From: Vanilla planifolia
Lineage: Eukaryota; Streptophyta; Magnoliopsida; Asparagales; Orchidaceae
Length of the DNA: 64,000 bases
Direction of reading: 5' to 3'
Assembly (NCBI GenBank): GCA_023846275.1
Contig: CM043869.1
Location: 14,913,501-14,977,500 of the forward strand
Below the pieces are notes generated by a model, which was not told where the DNA came from, made no database searches, and saw only the letters and a list, made by a program, of their open reading frames with translations. Below are positions 49,601 to 59,964 of the stretch, in pieces. Within the stretch, counting starts at the first letter, position 1. Each line of letters opens with the position of its first letter. A program made the translations under genes and the position numbers.

Positions 49601-52551
49601 TCCAAGAAGCTTGATTATTTTACATAAAAGACAATAGCTTTATGGGCAAAATTGCAAGTAATTTTATTAGAATTTGATGATCTTATCTATTGGTTATAAA
49701 GCTTAGATAACTGCTAAAACGTAACATTCTGGCCTTCCTTAGTGAGGCATTTTCTTGAGATAATCGTATTTTGTTCTTCTTTAGGAGGTCTCTTCTTGCT
49801 TTGTCTTCTATCTCAAAATTTCTTCCATTCCAACATGCTTGATTATGGAGTTCTTATAGGATCCAAGCCCAGGTTGCCCCCAAAAACATTTTATGTTTAT
49901 GACATATTGTTCAGAATCTTCTCTCTTGTAACTAGTGTAGAACTTATTTACCCTTCTGACCTCCATATTTCAGATGTTCTCTTGGTCTTTCCATTCTTCT
50001 TGAACAACTAGTTGGGTGCTCCATGAGGTTTTCTTTTGTATAAGAAAACTCTAGTTAACTCTTTGTTCGTGGACTCATCTGATTCTTCTTAAGCAGATGC
50101 TTGGATTATATCGTCTTGATTTGTTCTATGTTGTGTTTTAGCATCTGCAGGTCTTCCATGAAGATCACAACTTTTTTCTTCGATATGACTAATTTTGTTG
50201 CTGTGATTGCACCTTAGTTGTTGCCCTTGTTTGTGATCTTCACTAGGCTGGGTTCTTATGTTTTCTTACTGTAAGGGCTGTAGTCTTTGTAGGTATCTTG
50301 CCCAAGGAAGCAATAGGTAACTCTTTTATTGTGTCGAGCATGACTTGACCCATTGGCTTCCTGATGAACATCATCAAGGGCTTCACCGATGGATGGTAAT
50401 GATCTCCTCCCTGGTATTCGGATATGAACTTAATCCATTTGTTTATTTATTTTTGCTAGGAATTCATACAAATATTCCATCTTAAGTTCACATTAAAATC
50501 TTCATGCTTTCCTCAAGATCTTCCCAATTTGTCTCATAATGCATATTTTTCTTACCAGATTATATGTAGAGTATTGTAATATTTGATAATATCCATACTG
50601 CCCTGCTGCATATCCTTGAGTTTATTTCTAAATTTGGAAGCTTGTGAAGTTTTTCAAGATCAGAATATTACTCCTTGAGGACATTGCAAATTGCCTTGAC
50701 TGTTTGAAGGAACAAGTGCAATTAATACATGGCTTCATTGAATTTATTGAACATATAGAATTATTGGGTTCTAAACTGGACTACGTGGGGCTAGTTGTAC
50801 AAGACATCTTGTTTTGCTAGTGATATAGCCAAGTTTTCCATGCCCTCTAATCACCGAAAGAATTGATTGAGACTATTGCAAAACTTTTTTTTGCAGCTAA
50901 CTAGTGGTTTGGGATTTGTGGTGATGATGCCTTTCCAAAGGTTGCAATATTGAAGGCAGAGTGGGCTGCTAAACCATGGTTGGTGAATTCAGATGTGTTT
51001 GATATGGTGGATTTGCATGCCGTCATGATGGTGAAGAAGGTTTGAGTGAGAAAAAAAAATGAGCATAAGGCTTTGATATCATCCATCCAAGAGGGAAATA
51101 ATATATCCTAAAGATACGATATGATAGCCTACTTATATGTCAGGATGACAAGTTTTTATAAAGCAAATAAACAAAATAGCAACACCCCAAAAATAACTGA
51201 TTTGGTATATCATCAAAATCAATCAAAAAATTGTGATTTCCAATAGATAGATTATGATAAGGATTCGATGATACGACCAATGTTAAAAATGTATGATATT
51301 ATAGAACTAAGTATAAATATAAAACTAATAAATTTTTCATATTATCTTATACAAAAGAAGTATATCTCATTTGATGGAAGTTTTTTTTTTTACTCTTGTA
51401 AAAGACATGAAGTTAGAATTCTCAATCTTAAGTGAATATTGTATTCTAATGATTTATAAATTGAGGCATGAGGTTCTAATGATATCTTGACTGTATCTGG
51501 GTGCATGCATATGTTTGTATGTGTATTTGTATGTGTCTATACATTTGTGTGTTTATGATACAGACATACACATTTTTTATGTTTGTTAAAGGAGTGTTTG
51601 TAAACATTTGATTGAGCAAGATTATAAACAAATTGAAATGTGGCTAATTTGTGACCATAACAGTTAAATAAAAAATGAATTGGTCAGATTTGAAATGCAG
51701 TGATAGATCATGAAAAAGGTCTAATTACTATATTTTGGATCAGGTTGGATCGAGGTTGGATCTATTTACAGGTTTGGAAGCAGAGTCTTGTTTGCTAGTT
51801 TATTATGTCGACTAGTCTAATTGGAATCATTATGCTGCAGGAAGACTCTTAATTTAAGAGAACATTGCAAAAATGGAAATAGACTTTTGTATTTGCCTTG
51901 CCAGAGCTTAGAATGATTTAAGAGGCAGTCAGATCAAAAAAGCTTGGAAACTGTTGCCCTTGGTATTTGTTCTAAAACAGATGGATCTAGGGGGATTGCA
52001 AAAATATGGAAATGAACAGCACTAAAGAGGAACGATAGTGGCTTTTTCCATTATACAGAGCTTCAAGGAATGCTTATCGTCTGCATTCAACACGTGCTTA
52101 AGCGTTAAAAGGGCATATATGTTTGCTTCATACAATACAATACTGCTAAATGTTTTGGGTCTTTGGCTCTGGTTGTTGTGGTTTGCTGTTTTTCTTCTTA
52201 CTTCAATAAATTTTGCTTACTGTTGACGTAGTCTTGAATATGTCGTCTAATAAATTATTAGTGAAGTTTGTGTTTCATTGATCATTAAAATTATTGAAAA
52301 CCTTAAGCTTTAGAAAATTTAATGCAGATAGTCAAGGAACTTTTCCGGAATATTCTTCCCAGTTTGATCCAGAAAACACGTCTTATGGGAGCATACAAAA
52401 TTTTCAATCTGAAGATGAGGCTGTTATCAAACATTATGCCATGCAAAAATCAAATTCCTCGTTTGAGGATTTTGTGAATCTTCAGTCTGATAATGGTGCT
52501 ATTATTAAACTTGGTTCGATGCAACGTGCAAATTCCACCCTTGAAGATTTT
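34563..52551 (+). CDS. Host gene, 5' part (exons 1-4), conserved plant protein of unknown function
   Basis: Four exons join in phase with canonical GT-AG sites: 34563-34682 (phase 0 end), 44693-44758 (phase 0), 44869-44914 (phase 1) and 52328-52551 (phase 0). The encoded N-terminus of about 152 residues opens MEELRKLERVQKVLSFME and continues to FFANFLLFM, VQPCGSLSVQCKCDLVYQYL and ISASTLEMALHLVIE. It then enters an acidic, Ser/Asn-rich segment ending in QRANSTLEDF. The start is the first ATG of a GC-richer exon with a GA-rich leader. There is no signal peptide or membrane segment, and the N-terminal part looks helical. I believe the sequence resembles a plant-conserved protein but cannot name it. 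No stop codon is reached, so the gene continues downstream. Introns 1 and 3 (10.0 and 7.4 kb) are filled with fossil retroelements. A small unseen exon inside a large intron remains possible. Confidence 0.75.
35215..35763 (+). repeat. 5' LTR of the Tat-like element
   Basis: Ends GTTGCATTGCA just before the primer-binding-like site. Contains a TATA-like CTATAAATGC near 35571 and a (TC)12 run at 35699-35722. The left boundary is approximate, since no 3' LTR partner survives for comparison. Confidence 0.55.
35765..35785 (+). promoter_or_regulatory. Primer-binding-like site of the Tat-like element
   Basis: TTTTGGCATCGTCTATAAG resembles the conserved TTGGCGCCGTCTGTGGGA block that follows the 5' LTR in plant Tat-type gypsy elements. 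It supports the lineage call and sets the LTR end. Confidence 0.6.
36015..36472 (+). repeat. Near-perfect 229-bp tandem duplication
   Basis: 36015-36243 and 36244-36472 are equal in length and differ at only two positions that I can see (near 36052/36281 and 36106/36335). It lies in the leader/gag region of the Tat-like fossil. The near identity against a background of heavy decay shows the duplication is recent and independent of the element's age. Confidence 0.95.
37500..37860 (+). mobile_element. gag remnant of the Tat-like element
   Basis: Near 37700-37830 translation gives GLGPSAFSNSLSKYF and then MEELYLRVDRYI, matching the C-terminal part of the plant gypsy gag domain (consensus like GLRPGPFSxSLAK then MxELxxRAxKYI). 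Fossil, interrupted. Confidence 0.7.
39020..42090 (+). mobile_element. Reverse transcriptase remnant of the Tat-like element, interrupted by a solo LTR
   Basis: The fragment at 39080-39168 matches the start of the gypsy RT catalytic region. After the solo LTR (39169-41623) RT sequence resumes, and a second, diverged copy of the same starting segment lies at about 41656-41800 before the domain continues to about 42090. So a segment of roughly 150 bp occurs twice around the insertion. Broken fossil. Confidence 0.7.
39169..41623 (+). mobile_element. Solo LTR, family K copy 1 (about 2.45 kb), inside the Tat-like element
   Basis: Starts TGTCC within RT coding sequence and ends GGGTGTGACA, after which RT sequence resumes. 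It is collinear with 59965-62174, sharing blocks such as 'gatgctaggcatgataag' (40779) and 'aagtaaatttaaataaatta' (40363). The second copy is followed by a primer-binding-like site, which supports the LTR interpretation. The TGTC/GACA termini and length suggest a Tekay-like gypsy LTR. No target duplication is clear. It is younger than its host element but still old. Confidence 0.75.
42849..43230 (+). mobile_element. RNase H remnant of the Tat-like element
   Basis: Open for 99 codons in 42849-43148. It shows NNSGIGAVPSPEE near the start, NKAECEILLIGLKFAIGLGA with the catalytic Glu, and VNDYSELIVNQVHE with the catalytic Asp. These are the hallmarks of the archaeal-type RNase H in plant Tat elements. 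The C-terminal portion continues in broken form beyond 43148. Confidence 0.75.
44693..44758 (+). CDS. Host gene exon 2
   Basis: Twenty-two codons, VQPCGSLSVQCKCDLVYQYL then HK, bounded by acceptor AATAAG and donor GTGAGG. Phase 0 at both ends. Three cysteines in the 22 residues. Confidence 0.75.
44759..44868 (+). other. Host gene intron 2 (110 bp)
   Basis: GTGAGG to TTGGACAG, T-rich, of normal plant minimal size. It contrasts with the two giant introns around it. Confidence 0.7.
44869..44914 (+). CDS. Host gene exon 3
   Basis: Fifteen codons plus one base, ISASTLEMALHLVIE, with donor GGTATCC. The leftover G pairs with AT at the start of exon 4 to make an Asp codon, so the phases agree. Confidence 0.7.
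45095..45240 (-). repeat. 3' LTR of the copia fossil (left copy)
   Basis: Shares 'aaataaaatagcaac' and 'tgatttggtatatc' blocks, in order, with 51160-51220. Short LTRs of about 150 bp are plausible for some copia lineages; ends are approximate. Confidence 0.55.
47886..48097. repeat. 106-bp tandem duplication inside the copia fossil
   Basis: Units 47886-47991 and 47992-48097 both begin GTGTGGTAAGG and share 'ttgtggttt/cgatttgag' and 'tttagaaggg/gagggaaag'-type blocks. They differ at about a dozen or more positions. The sequence around it (47650-48380) does not resemble copia coding sequence and may be a separate small insertion. Confidence 0.8.
51071..51235 (-). repeat. 5' LTR and primer-binding-like site of the copia fossil
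   Basis: On the minus strand GATGATATCAAAGCC resembles the TGGTATCAGAGCC primer-binding site (initiator tRNA-Met) and lies just upstream of the gag start. The adjacent sequence repeats the left LTR. Confidence 0.6.
52328..52551 (+). CDS. Host gene exon 4, with an internal repeat
   Basis: The exon adds 74 codons after the split Asp codon. It is acidic and rich in Ser, Asn and Gln. Two motif copies, MQKSNSSFEDFV and MQRANSTLEDF, lie 26 residues apart, each preceded by an acidic-AxIKxxxMQ type lead (EAVIKHYAMQ and GAIIKLGSMQ). The donor is a strong GTAAGT at 52552. The next exon is not found in the window. Confidence 0.75.
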
Positions 52552-53557
52552 GTAAGTATTTTCATGTTTTTGAAACACAACAAAAATTGCATCTCACAGC
52601 AGGTACCTTTGTTTGACATGCATACAAAATTCTTCTCCAGTTCATATTTTGATACCCTTCTACTTCAAGTGCCAAATGTACATGGTTTATTTTCTTCAAA
52701 GTGATTTAGGGTAGTTTCTTGACGGCTTTGTGGATGTAATCCATTGAAATATTTGGAAGTTTTCTCACCATAAATGTCTATTAAATGAGAAAAGATATAA
52801 TTTTTGTTGAGTCTTCTCTACTAAGAGTTTTCCGCATTGGTTGTTTTTTAGTGGACCATATTTACCAGTTTATGAGTTTAGATCACACCTAGATAAATTA
52901 AATCGTGTAAGCTTCAAAAATTCTTCTGCATCAAAACTGTCATTATCTACAAGAATGAAATGTCATGCTTAAGTAGTTTTAATGCAATAAATTAAATACG
53001 GTGGTTTGATCTGGAATTTAAGATTCAAGTAGCTAATTGTCTTGATGATTTTCCTGGGTTGTGGGGCTCGCAGATAGTGTTTGTAAATATTCTTCTGTTT
53101 TACAGAACTTACTTCTAAAACATTTTGTAATTCTGTTGTTCATTTAGGTCATATTCGCTCTATTTATCAAAACAATTGATAGAGATCCCATGGACGGTTG
53201 AACTTAACATTGTTAGATTCTTTCAGTTACTCTTTTCTATTATCCCCTCTACACTGTACATGGTTTTCTGCACTATTAATGGCCTATATCAATTTGTAAA
53301 ACTAGTAAACTTTTGAAAAAGGTTTTCTCAAGTTCTGTATGGCTAGCTGCAGGCAGTTATAAGTTTCTGTTAAACTCATATTTTCTCTCTCCTATGAACC
53401 AAGCTTCCTAGGGAAGCACATTTTGCCCAAAACCTGCTAAGCCACAGGAGCTGGAACTGGCTGATCTTAATTCTCTGAGCATCATTTAACAGTCATTAAT
53501 ACATTTCTTGATCATCTCTTCCACAAACCCTTTTCTCCATCCATGAACAATAAAATT
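52552..53557 (+). other. Start of host gene intron 4 (probable)
   Basis: T-rich intron-like sequence after the GTAAGT donor. An in-frame read-through from exon 4 runs about 50 codons to a stop near 52702, which would give a truncated product if the donor were unused. No matching downstream acceptor and exon could be identified before the window ends. Confidence 0.5.
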
Positions 53558-54780
53558 GGGTCAAGGCCTTGGTTTGTGATGATGATTTCTAGCTTTTGAC
53601 TCCACTGTTTTTTCAAAACATATAATGTAACAAGTAAAAAAATCCATTATCTATGATATCAAAATGTGAGATACAGAAGTGTATACATGCTCGCATTATA
53701 TTAGTCTAAAATTCATTGTATTTAAAACATAAAATGAAACCTTGAAAACATTAATACCCATATTGTGGACATGCAACAATATACATGAGTAAACTATTAG
53801 TTTAATAAAAAAATCTAAAATAATATAAAATGAAACATAAAATTTAAATAAAGCACAAATGTGTAGCATATATTAGAATATTATGTACAATGCTAAAAGT
53901 GAATTATTTTTATTATTTTATTATATTTAGGGTGTGATTTCTCAATTAATTATAGATTTATCATGCCATATCTCGTTGCATAAGAGTTGTTATTTTCACT
54001 TCAAAAACCACCAGTGGATGTCGTCATGTAGTAGGTATTTCAACATTCATCACTATTATTGGTTGTCACCATAACGGGGGTAGTTGAAAATAACATTGAA
54101 CATCTTCATATCAACATAATAAGCTTGAGTTGAAGTTGGCATGTGCTTTCATAGATATACTCATTACATACTATTAATATTTGCGCATTAATCAATTTTC
54201 AAATCATATTTTACAACCTTTTGAACATATGCTTTTTTATTCCAAATAAAACTAACGTACATATTGCTACATTTATGATATCTAAAACAAATGTAAACAT
54301 CACATGACATATAAGTTCAACATGACATTGCCCATTATATCATACTAGATATTAAATTGTAGTAAATTCACTTACCTCAAATATTGTCTTGCTTTTTAAT
54401 CCCTTTTACAATTTTTTTACTATTTAACAAACTGATTAACTTAACTAATTATCACTTACTAGTATTTTGTAAATTCAAGAGATCTTCTTGTTTTAATTTA
54501 TCATTATTATAAATTTAATTTCACTAATAACTAATATATTTCCTTCATATTATAACCATTTTAAGCATTATATGTATGAACATATACATATATATGTTAT
54601 AAATATGCTTGATTATTTTTATATATATTTGTATATACATGTATGTTCTATTTATTATTATTATTATTATTTTATATGATTATTTATTATTATAATTTTA
54701 AATTTTTTATTAATACTAACTTAACCTTCTTGTGGTTCATCTAATCAGATGATCGAATAAAGAACAAAAACAAGTTAAGT
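53558..54780 (-). repeat. 3' LTR of the gypsy fossil (left copy)
   Basis: Matches the right copy in order: the 'gtgatgatgattt' start, 'attagtctaaaattcattg' (53701), 'accagtggatgtcgtcatg' (54010) and 'gctacatttatgatatctaaa' (54279). Right limit approximate. Confidence 0.65.
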
Positions 54781-56569
54781 GTCTTTAATGGTAGATATCA
54801 TCTTTACATGATTTTTCTGATATTAAAGAATCAATTCATAATCTTAAGTCATGATTTATATAGTAACATCTTTCTGAAATCATTTACAAAACGCAGAGAC
54901 AACTTCAAGTTGAAAATGAAATTATTTCTTTACCTTCGTCTTTTTTTTTTCTTTTTATCCTTCAATCCGACAAAGTTTCCTCTTTCAATCAACTCTATAT
55001 ACCAACTCTTCCTATACATAATTCATTCTTACTTTCTCTTCTTCATTATTTTTCCTCTTGGTTCTAATTTCTTCTTGTTGATTTGTCTCTGTCGATCATC
55101 AACAAGCTAATAGGGAACTAAAACCTCCATCTTGTGCTTAATTGATGTGGCCTATTAGAATTTTTAATAATCTATTTATTTTAAAAAATTCATAGAAATT
55201 ACAAATGAATTCTACCATTGTCAGACTTGTGTAGACATGTACTTCAAAAATATGTTTTCTCGTTTTTAGTTTTGGTAAAGCATAATTTTTATAACATATT
55301 TTTAGTACACTTATAAAATAACAAAATTTTTGTATATTATCATTAGAACGCAACCATTAGTTATACATACTTTTGCAATGGCAATTTTTTTGGACATAAC
55401 AAATTCTTTCATAAAATTTAATAATCTAAATTTGACTAGAATAGTTCTATCTAATTCTTCTACTTCTCAAAAAACCTCACTTTCACTTTGATTTTTCCCT
55501 TGAACCTTCACTATGGGAATTTTTTTTCTTTAACTACTTCATGCTTACCAAAATGATTTTAGGTGCTTCTTGATCACTTATGCCAAATTGCATCTCTGTC
55601 CGATTTGGATTGTGTAGATTGATATGCGAGGGATCATATGCATGCACTCTTAATGTGATATATAAAAAACATTATGCTTTCTAGCTTGTTGAGCTAGTTG
55701 GGCTAATTGTAACCAATGTTTCTATTCTTTCTGTAATCTGAAAAGATCTAATAAATCTTGGTGTTAGAAATTGTAAACCAATTTTTTTTTGTTTAAAGTT
55801 AACTCTTTATACATCATTTTTATTCCATGTTGAACATTATATTTAGAACATCGTGTCTTCCATCAACATGTCCCTTAATTCTTTAGTCTATAACACATGT
55901 TCTTTCTTTGAATCTTAATATTCCTTCATCAATTTGAAATTTTAGTTCTTTTCAGCTAGTTCTTCAATTAATTTTTGTCCTTTATTTGGTACCATCTTTG
56001 ATGCATATCTAACCATGGCTGAGAATTTCTCTTTATGTTCACATACAATTAGATTTCTCTGAAAGAGTCAGCTTTTCCCCTGCTAATCATGCTATATGCC
56101 AATCTCTAAATGCCTTGCAGAATTCCTATCATGTATTATCCTCGTTTGGGCGTTCTCTGAAATAAATCCTCCTCTGAACATTCTAACAATGTCCTGTAAT
56201 GCCAATGTCAAAACTGCTAGATTTACCCTCTTGTCTGCAAGTCCAGACTTTCACACAAACATGTTGTCCATATGTTCAAACCAATCCTTAGCTACAATCG
56301 GATCAATAGGCTGTTTCCTTCTAAAAATTTTACTGTTTTTATTCTCCTGAGACATGGAGCTTCGACTAATTGTTGAAACATTTGGCATACTACCCAACAT
56401 CTACAAAATTTACCAAAAAATTGCATCAAATTCTCTTGATTGTTGGCCAGTTCACTTTTCTTTCCATTAATATGGACATTATCTTTGTCACTTGAGCTTT
56501 GTTCGTTAGTAGCCATTTTCTTGCAATTGCTGCCAAGACCTTCAACTCATGAACCATCAACTCGAGTCA

Positions 56570-58690
56570 TGGCCTTGACTTGTGATGATAATTTTTAGTT
56601 TTTGACTATTTTGTTTCAAAACTTATAATTTGATATAATATCAAATATGACATAAAACATCATATATGTTAGTTAATATAACATTAGTCTAAAGTCCATT
56701 GTGTATACAACATGCATCAAAACCATCAAAACAGTAATGCATTAGCTTTGGGCACACAACAATATGTAACTTGGAGTACTTCATATCAATTCCAATGTGG
56801 TGATAGCATAATATCTAAAAATAAATAATTATATAAACAAGTGCAAGCCAATTGTTGGCTCAATAGGTGATGTAGAGCATCTTGTAGATCTTTAGTTGAC
56901 ATAGCCAATTATTTAGTTGAGACATAGTAGATCTACATGTATTGGTTTACTTGGCTTCCTCTGATTTAAGATGATTTGATGTTAGTGATACTTGAATTTA
57001 GATGACAAAAATTAACCTTTGATGAACACAAGCCACATTTGGACATATTAGATTGAACTGGATCAACTGTGATACCTCCATGGAGATCAACTTCCCTTTG
57101 GTTTGACTATTGCATTTTCCTTGGGCATCTAGACATCATATGGCTATGTTGGTGTCTTAGATTGTTTTATCATAAACTATGTAGACTATTTAGGGGCTTG
57201 GTTTGGTTGTACTGCATCGAGCAATTACATAGCTACATCAGGCAATTTTCCGTTAATCACACTATGCAATCAACCAATTGTCAAGGGATATTGGTCTAGG
57301 ATGTTTTAGATTTTTTTAGGTTTTCTTATTTTATCTTATTTTGCTTTAGTTTCATATTATTTGGAGGTAGCTTTTAACCTATGGAAGACCTCTATATATT
57401 GAGTGGCTGCTAGGGCTCTTCATAATTTATATGTTTTAGTACCACATTGTAGTATACACATGTTATTTGTTTGTGAATTCTATAAATGTAAGGACTTGTG
57501 GCTTTTTAGAGGATATAGGTTAGCTTAAGACTATTTGAGTTTCAAATTTATATGTTGGGGAAAACCCATAAGCGTGAACAATCCAATTGGTGAAGATTCT
57601 GACTAATGTATAGGAGGGTGTGTGCAAGCCCTAAAGAGATAAATTCTTCGCATTATCAAACATCTAAAAAGTACTTAAAAATATATGGTTCACTCTCGTG
57701 AAACTTTTCTGAAGTTTTCATTCATCTGTATCTCTTTGAGAATGGTTGACACAAGGTGGATTGCCTAAGGCAATTCACGAATTGCCCTGAGCAATATTAA
57801 AGCTGTATGGTGCTGTCCATTTTGATCACTTGGGTGGCCTAAACAACCATATAGGAAATTGTTATCTAACCCGAGATTGACGAGGAGAAATCCCGCATTT
57901 CAAGGGAGTGGTTTCTTAACTTATCCATTGGCATCTTACAGGCCACATTTTGTCGTGTATCTATTGTGGCAAATCTAAAAAACTTAGGACAAAGCATAAA
58001 GTTTAAGTAAAGCATGCAAAACTAATAGAATATAACAAAATGTCATGCATACTATCATGTTACATCCCTTCTACATGTTATCATGTAGAGGTCATCACCC
58101 TTCTTTGGTAGCCCTCCAATGATCACCTACTAGTGGATGTCATGACATTAATATCACAATAGTTATTTTAATATATAATTAAGGTTACTGAAGTTAACAT
58201 TAATGATCGTTATCACAATGGAGGTAACTAGAACTATCATTGAATGTCGTTATGAAAAAATAATTTTTGCACAGGCTAGAGTTTAGGTAGGCTTGATTGC
58301 ATAAAGGAACCTTTTTTTTTCAATTAATAATTTATGTATGTTATCACAAATATGTCATTCCATACCACTTGTTAAACTTTGTATATCAATCATTTCATAA
58401 CTTCAAAGTCCATGTTTTACAACATATGTATTACATGTTTTTTTCATTCCAAGTAAAACTAAATTGTCATATTACTACATTTCAGATTTGTAAAACATAT
58501 ATAAACATCACAAGGAATATAATTTTTGACATGACATTGTACAATATATCACACAAGATATTTAATTGCAATGATGATATGTTGTTTTGTAACCTGTTTT
58601 TCAATTTTCCCTAATATTTAACAAATTAATTAAATTAATTAATAATAACATACCATTATTTTTTTAATTTAATAATCATTAATGTCGAGA
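56570..58690 (-). repeat. 5' LTR of the gypsy fossil (right copy), carrying an insertion
   Basis: Matches the left copy in 56570-56840 and again in about 57965-58690. The roughly 1.1 kb between these parts has no counterpart in the left copy and is treated as a nested insertion. Confidence 0.65.
56850..57965. mobile_element. Insertion of unknown type in the gypsy LTR
   Basis: Present in the right LTR and absent from the left one. It contains a TATA-like CTCTATATATTGAG near 57390, consistent with another LTR. Candidate TG and CA ends exist, but no convincing target duplication was found. No coding domain. Confidence 0.45.
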
Positions 58691-59964
58691 TTTTTAAGGA
58701 ATTAGGTAGTGACACATGCATGATATGGAGAACGTGCTTGCAAAAATAAAGGGATAGAGAAAGAAAAATGCATGAATATAGAAAAAGAGAAAAGTTGTCT
58801 ATATGGATTATAGCCACTCTCTAAAAACAAGCTTGTCCTGGTTACAAACTGCAAGGTGGAAAATCTACGAAGTATCAAAGAATCCAATTGGCACCGATAT
58901 TGAAGCGATTTGAGATTGGCATGTGTCAAAAATCTGATAAAGATTGAACTGGATGGCTAGGATTGAGGTGGTCAATAAATTCATCCCCATTGGTCCCTTA
59001 ACTCTTTGCCTCAATGTTTACATTGTAGGTGAAGAATTGCCATCAACAGATAGAAGCCACATAGCACATCGAGATTTGGTTTGTGCTGCATATTTATGTA
59101 GGGTTTAGGGGAAAAGTATCCTTATAGCTTCTACATTGCTTTGTTTGCAATGATCTCATTTTTTTGCAATTTCACATTAGGTTGAACTTGAAAGCATTGT
59201 GGAAAAAATGGGTCCAGATCTCAGGTTGGCTCCTTGACAACTCTTATGCCATTAATGTAGTTGCAAATGAAGAGGATTCTTGATCGCAAAATGACTCCAA
59301 GATCCATTTCCTTGACTACTATCATGACTCCTACAAGAATCACTACCCTAATAGTGCTAATGACCCCTCCTGCTTTTACTCCCCTTTTGGGGTCACTCTG
59401 GGAATAACCTCTTGAGTCCTTGAGTAGAATTGTTCTAGTAATAATTGAGTCTTCGAGGCTATCCGCTGTGGCGGAAGTTCTAGCCATCATTGTGTTTGAA
59501 AATGTGGCTAAAAGGTAAGTATGATACCAATATGAGATTCCCTGACATTGGTCCAAATAGGGGATTCAATGATATGATTGACAAATTGAAATGCACATCT
59601 TCGTGGATGAAGTGGCAAAGTTCAACCAAGAAATGAGAGAATTTACAAAGCCCTTGTTGTTAGGAGAGCTCTTTGAGGGGCATCTTTGTAAATTGAGGAA
59701 GGGAAGACTTGATGAGGGGTCAAGCTAAGGCTCTTACCTCAGCATAGAAATGGAGTGATAGTCAAAGCAATGAAGTGGTTGGTTGGGATGGAGCTAAAGT
59801 AATGGCAATTGGGGCCATAATGGGATTTTTTGCTTTAGTTCCCAACTATTTCAAGGAGGTGCATTCTTAGAAAATGCATGTTGGCTAATACAGTTAGTCT
59901 TTTGAAAAAAAGATTGTGTCATGATGTTATCGCATCCCTCTTGAAGAAAATGCAAAGTGTATTA
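58691..59964. other. Mixed-composition DNA, no gene recognised
   Basis: Slightly GC-richer than its neighbours. A 111-codon minus-strand open frame at 59221-59556 and short plus-strand fragments at 59540-59960 look coding-like in composition. None carries a domain I can name. It may be a retrotransposon leader or gag relic. Confidence 0.35.

Larger units (their letters stand above)
45080..51240 (-). mobile_element. Decayed Ty1/copia element in intron 3
   Basis: Minus-strand order: short LTR and primer-binding-like site (about 51071-51235), gag (50901-51060 opening MTACKSTISNTSEFTN), a pre-integrase region (about 48800-49700), an LPIVLRKGT motif typical of the integrase-RT linker (about 46800), RT with LIVYEDDIIITRDD (about 46110), RNase H-side sequence with SSSIDRRSTLGIL (about 45640) and the short 3' LTR (about 45095-45240). 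This gag, integrase, RT, RNase H order is diagnostic of Ty1/copia. It is broken many times, and the two LTRs are clearly diverged. Old fossil. Confidence 0.85.
44915..52327 (+). other. Host gene intron 3 (7.4 kb)
   Basis: GTATCC to AATGCAG. Holds a minus-strand copia fossil at about 45080-51240 and about 1.1 kb of ordinary intron sequence at its 3' end, in which no further exon could be recognised. Confidence 0.65.
53558..58690 (-). mobile_element. Decayed Ty3/gypsy element with diverged LTRs
   Basis: Direct repeats lie at about 53558-54780 and 56570-58690 (the latter with a nested insertion). Between them, on the minus strand, gag-like sequence opens MATNEQSSSDKDN (about 56516). It continues in a broken frame with SGLADKRVNLAVLTL and NAQTRIIHDRNSARHLE (about 56100-56260), typical of plant gypsy gag. 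Only about 1.8 kb of internal sequence remains, so most of pol is gone. The 5' LTR is the right-hand one. Old, strongly decayed fossil. Confidence 0.7.

Noticed and set aside
59221-59556. Minus-strand 111-codon frame as a host gene
   Set aside because: No recognisable motif, repeat-rich context and no supporting splice or start context. Listed only as unassigned sequence.
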